From Actinomycetes bacterium (GTDB lineage Bacteria; Bacillota_I; Bacilli_A; RF39; UBA660): a DNA stretch of 13,089 nucleotides. Positions 13,056-13,089 of the stretch are shown piece after piece. Location of the stretch: assembly GCA_021152765.1 (NCBI GenBank), contig JAGKUT010000041.1, positions 1 to 13,089 of the forward strand. Reading direction: 5' to 3'. The translations under genes and the position numbers were made by a program. Numbering within the stretch: position 1 is the stretch's first letter; every line of letters starts with the position of its first letter. The notes below the pieces were generated by a model. The model saw only the letters and a program-made list of their open reading frames with translations. It was not told the DNA's origin and made no database searches.

Positions 13056-13089
13056 ATGCCTATCGTAGACGTTACTCATCAGCATATCT
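13056..13089 (+). CDS. Start of an unidentified gene (cut by window end)
   Basis: A perfect AAGGAGG at 13041-13047 lies 8 bases before an ATG that opens MPIVDVTHQHI and then leaves the window. Only eleven residues are visible and no family can be named. It follows the 45-residue ORF by 33 bases, probably in the same transcript. Confidence 0.55.
   Translation, partial: MPIVDVTHQHI

Overview
The window is very AT-rich and its genes use codons ending in A or T. It looks like a low-GC Bacillota chromosome, probably a gut-type Bacilli/Erysipelotrichia-like or clostridial lineage known mostly from metagenomes. Supporting signs are strong AGGAGG-type ribosome sites, extended -10 promoters, U-tract terminators and an ECF-module/truA operon. 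The assignment is inferred from composition and gene families, with no database search.

Left part (1-6655, + strand): the C-terminus of a GNAT acetyltransferase and its terminator; a solitary YhcG/DUF1016-type PD-(D/E)XK nuclease carrying a perfect GC-rich palindrome inside its reading frame; then a tight three-gene operon of a six-LysM protein, a small beta-sandwich protein, and a SpoIID-like protein with three peptidoglycan-binding domains. The last two look like a clostridial SleC-type spore-cortex protein split in two. None of the three has a signal peptide, which suggests delivery inside a sporulating mother cell. Two single-gene units follow, each with its own extended -10 promoter and terminator: a membrane-anchored Cthe_2159-like beta-helix carbohydrate-binding protein and a membrane-anchored protein of unknown function.

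Middle (6656-8432): a tRNA-Gly(UCC) gene on the minus strand with its own promoter and terminator; an oppositely oriented tRNA-Gly relic lacking the anticodon arm; and an IS30-family insertion sequence of about 1.4 kb with an apparently intact transposase, 18/23 terminal inverted repeats, and a cluster of end-like CGGAAWTAA motifs at and beyond its right end. The tRNA and its relic both carry C where the T-loop normally has U55.

Right part (8403-12860, minus strand): an overlapping operon ecfA1-ecfA2-ecfT-truA-metallophosphoesterase, with its own promoter and terminator. It encodes the energising module of a group II ECF vitamin/metal transporter (no S component here), a tRNA pseudouridine synthase and a phosphoesterase. 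Upstream lies the acetyltransferase half of glmU with its terminator.

At about 12855-12866 glmU stops abruptly. The remaining roughly 230 bases have clearly higher GC, C-ending codons and two closely packed + strand ORFs. This is most likely an assembly chimera or the edge of an inserted phage-like element, so it should not be read as the native neighbourhood of glmU.
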